This document shows positions 7,348 to 8,109 of a stretch of 8,109 nt of DNA, piece by piece. Each line of letters begins with the position of its first letter. The first letter of the stretch is position 1. The position numbers and the translations under genes are program-made. The notes under the pieces were generated by a model that saw nothing but the letters and a program-made list of their open reading frames with translations, did not search any database and was not told the origin of the DNA. The stretch spans positions 1 through 8,109 of the forward strand of contig JAGZCC010000082.1 of assembly GCA_018369555.1 (NCBI GenBank). The letters run 5' to 3'. The DNA is from Thomasclavelia spiroformis. Its GTDB lineage: Bacteria > Bacillota_I > Bacilli_A > Erysipelotrichales > Coprobacillaceae.

Positions 7348-7691
7348 GAAAAAAATATTTAATTATAGCTGGTATTATTATAGTGGCACTAATATTTGTA
7401 AAGTTTACTTTAAACTTTTGGATAAGTATAATGCCACAATGTTTATTTTTTAAAGTTACAGGATTATATTGCCCTGGATGTGGAGGAACTAGGTCTGTTA
7501 TTGCTCTTTTAAATGGTAATATATGGACTGCTTTTAAGTATAATCCAGGAGTGGTAAGCTTGGCTATTATTACTGGATTAGTTTTATTTGAAAAAATATT
7601 TAATAAAAAAATACTACCCAGAAGACTTAGCTTTTGGGTAGTATTTATTATAATGTTATTTTTTTATTATATAATTAGAAATTTACTATAG
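7344..7691 (+). CDS. DUF2752 family membrane protein
   Basis: Small 115-residue membrane protein of the DUF2752 family (PF10825), function unknown. It shows an N-terminal membrane segment (about 5-27), the family signature CPGCGGTRS at 43-51 with C43 and C46 as a possible metal or redox pair, the YNP motif at 66-68, a second hydrophobic stretch (70-84) and a third (96-112) ending in the IIRN typical of the family. Its ATG overlaps the TGA stop of the uracil-DNA glycosylase gene in an ATGA arrangement, and AAGGAA at 7333-7338 provides the ribosome binding site, so translation is probably coupled. Codons 89-101 are also the site of a strong hairpin that appears to end transcription from the opposite strand. 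DUF2752 genes often sit near DUF4190 or TM2-type genes, as here. Confidence 0.88.
   Translation: MRKKYLIIAGIIIVALIFVKFTLNFWISIMPQCLFFKVTGLYCPGCGGTRSVIALLNGNIWTAFKYNPGVVSLAIITGLVLFEKIFNKKILPRRLSFWVVFIIMLFFYYIIRNLL
7602..7646 (-). terminator. Rho-independent terminator for the minus-strand gene, inside DUF2752 coding sequence
   Basis: A 12-base perfect inverted repeat (AAATACTACCCA at 7609-7620, TGGGTAGTATTT at 7635-7646) extends through four inner pairs, including one G-T, to a 16-bp stem with a six-base loop at 7625-7630. Read on the minus strand the stem is followed by a run of seven Ts (complement of A7605-7611), the classical terminator layout, 46 bases beyond the DUF4190 stop codon. On the plus strand the tail is T-rich but interrupted, so plus-strand termination would be weaker. 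Confidence 0.8.
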
Positions 7692-7692
7692 T

Positions 7693-8109
7693 TTATATTG
7701 TACCTGAACTTATAGTTGCAGGGATTTCAAATACTGCATTAATACTGCCAAAAATAATAGCTATTGCAATGAAAAAAATGGTAAGAGCAATACCTATTGA
7801 GCATAGTATAATGCCAATTATAGCAATAGTTTTATTGCCCCTATTTGTCTTTAATGCCACAATGCCTAGTATTAAACCAATTATTGCAGAGGTAGCTGGA
7901 GGAACAATAAAGCAACAGCAAATTATAGAAAAAATACCTAGAATAAGTGACAATATACTCATTAATGAATTTTCTGTAGTTACAGTTTCAATACGGACAG
8001 ATGAATGAACTGAGTTGGTTCCATTGTCGATATTTTGTGTGTTTTTAGGTATATCATCAACAACTTCATCGTGTATACCCTTTGTTTGAGTTTCATTGTT
8101 TTTGTAATC
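7693..8109 (-). CDS. DUF4190-type membrane protein, 5' partial
   Basis: Minus-strand gene cut by the right edge: the frame is open from base 8109 down to TAA at 7693-7695, giving 138 residues with no start. The first 49 visible residues are a polar, Asn/Thr/Asp/Glu-rich linker, and the rest carries two long hydrophobic segments joined by a short KTNRGNK loop. The pattern SLILGIFSI, then a CCC triplet, IGLILGIVALKTN and AIIGIILCSIGI matches DUF4190 proteins, small membrane proteins of unknown function that often carry a zinc ribbon or low-complexity N-terminus; here any such N-terminus lies outside the window. An ATG at 7962 exists but starts right at the membrane segment and lacks a purine-rich site, so it is probably an internal Met. 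The stop is one base from the opposing DUF2752 stop, and the gene probably ends at the hairpin at 7609-7646. Confidence 0.8.
   Translation of the reverse strand, partial: DYKNNETQTKGIHDEVVDDIPKNTQNIDNGTNSVHSSVRIETVTTENSLMSILSLILGIFSIICCCFIVPPATSAIIGLILGIVALKTNRGNKTIAIIGIILCSIGIALTIFFIAIAIIFGSINAVFEIPATISSGTI

Noticed and set aside
7960..7962. ATG (minus strand) at 7962 as the DUF4190 start
   Set aside because: The frame continues upstream for 49 codons to the edge with a polar linker typical of such proteins, and there is no purine-rich site before this ATG.
7769..8008. Plus-strand open frame opposite the DUF4190 gene
   Set aside because: Antisense of the DUF4190 membrane segments; the minus-strand frame has the family pattern and stays open to the window edge.
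1..8109. CRISPR array, insertion sequence, tRNA/rRNA gene or defence system
   Set aside because: I saw no spaced direct repeats, terminal inverted repeats, transposase motifs, RNA-gene-like segments or defence-type domains anywhere in the window.

Overview
The window is a strongly AT-rich stretch using the standard code (TAA, TAG and TGA all act as stops), with AAGGAG-type ribosome binding sites and tightly packed co-directional genes. A BofA-family protein, a polyglycerolphosphate-synthase-type enzyme, DUF2752 and DUF4190 membrane proteins, and a cysteine-free family-4-like uracil-DNA glycosylase together point to a low-GC, probably spore-forming Gram-positive of the class Clostridia, possibly Lachnospiraceae-like. 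That placement is inference from gene content; no rRNA or tRNA gene is present.

Left part (3-5400, + strand): three closely spaced genes look like the end of a cell-surface polysaccharide or teichoic-acid locus. The first is cut by the left edge. It is an LtaS-like membrane phosphotransferase whose reading frame continues upstream of the nearest start-like codon into an extra, probably extracytoplasmic beta-rich module. The second is a stand-alone copy of the C-terminal region of COG5610 proteins, without the HAD phosphatase part. The third is a double-domain GT2 glycosyltransferase with an accessory C-terminal domain. The GT probably builds or decorates a glycan on the cytoplasmic side, and the LtaS-like enzyme transfers phospho-alditol units (glycerol phosphate in the known family) outside. 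The role of the COG5610-like protein is unknown.

Middle and right part (5449-7691, + strand): a BofA-family membrane protein, a rhomboid intramembrane protease with an N-terminal soluble domain, a uracil-DNA glycosylase and a DUF2752 membrane protein follow each other with gaps of 11 bases or overlaps of 14 and 4 bases, so they are very likely co-transcribed. The BofA-rhomboid adjacency is the most suggestive functional pairing: a family known to restrain one intramembrane protease sits directly before another class of intramembrane protease.

Right edge (7693-8109, - strand): a DUF4190-type membrane protein, cut by the right edge, converges on the DUF2752 gene with one base between their stop codons. 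The terminator for this minus-strand gene lies inside the DUF2752 coding sequence: a 16-bp hairpin followed, on the minus strand, by a T run.

There is no stretch longer than 50 bases without a gene, and I saw no mobile element, CRISPR array, RNA gene or phage gene. I did not find a clearly new multi-gene system; the best leads are the BofA-rhomboid pair, the surface-glycan trio and the terminator embedded in a coding sequence.
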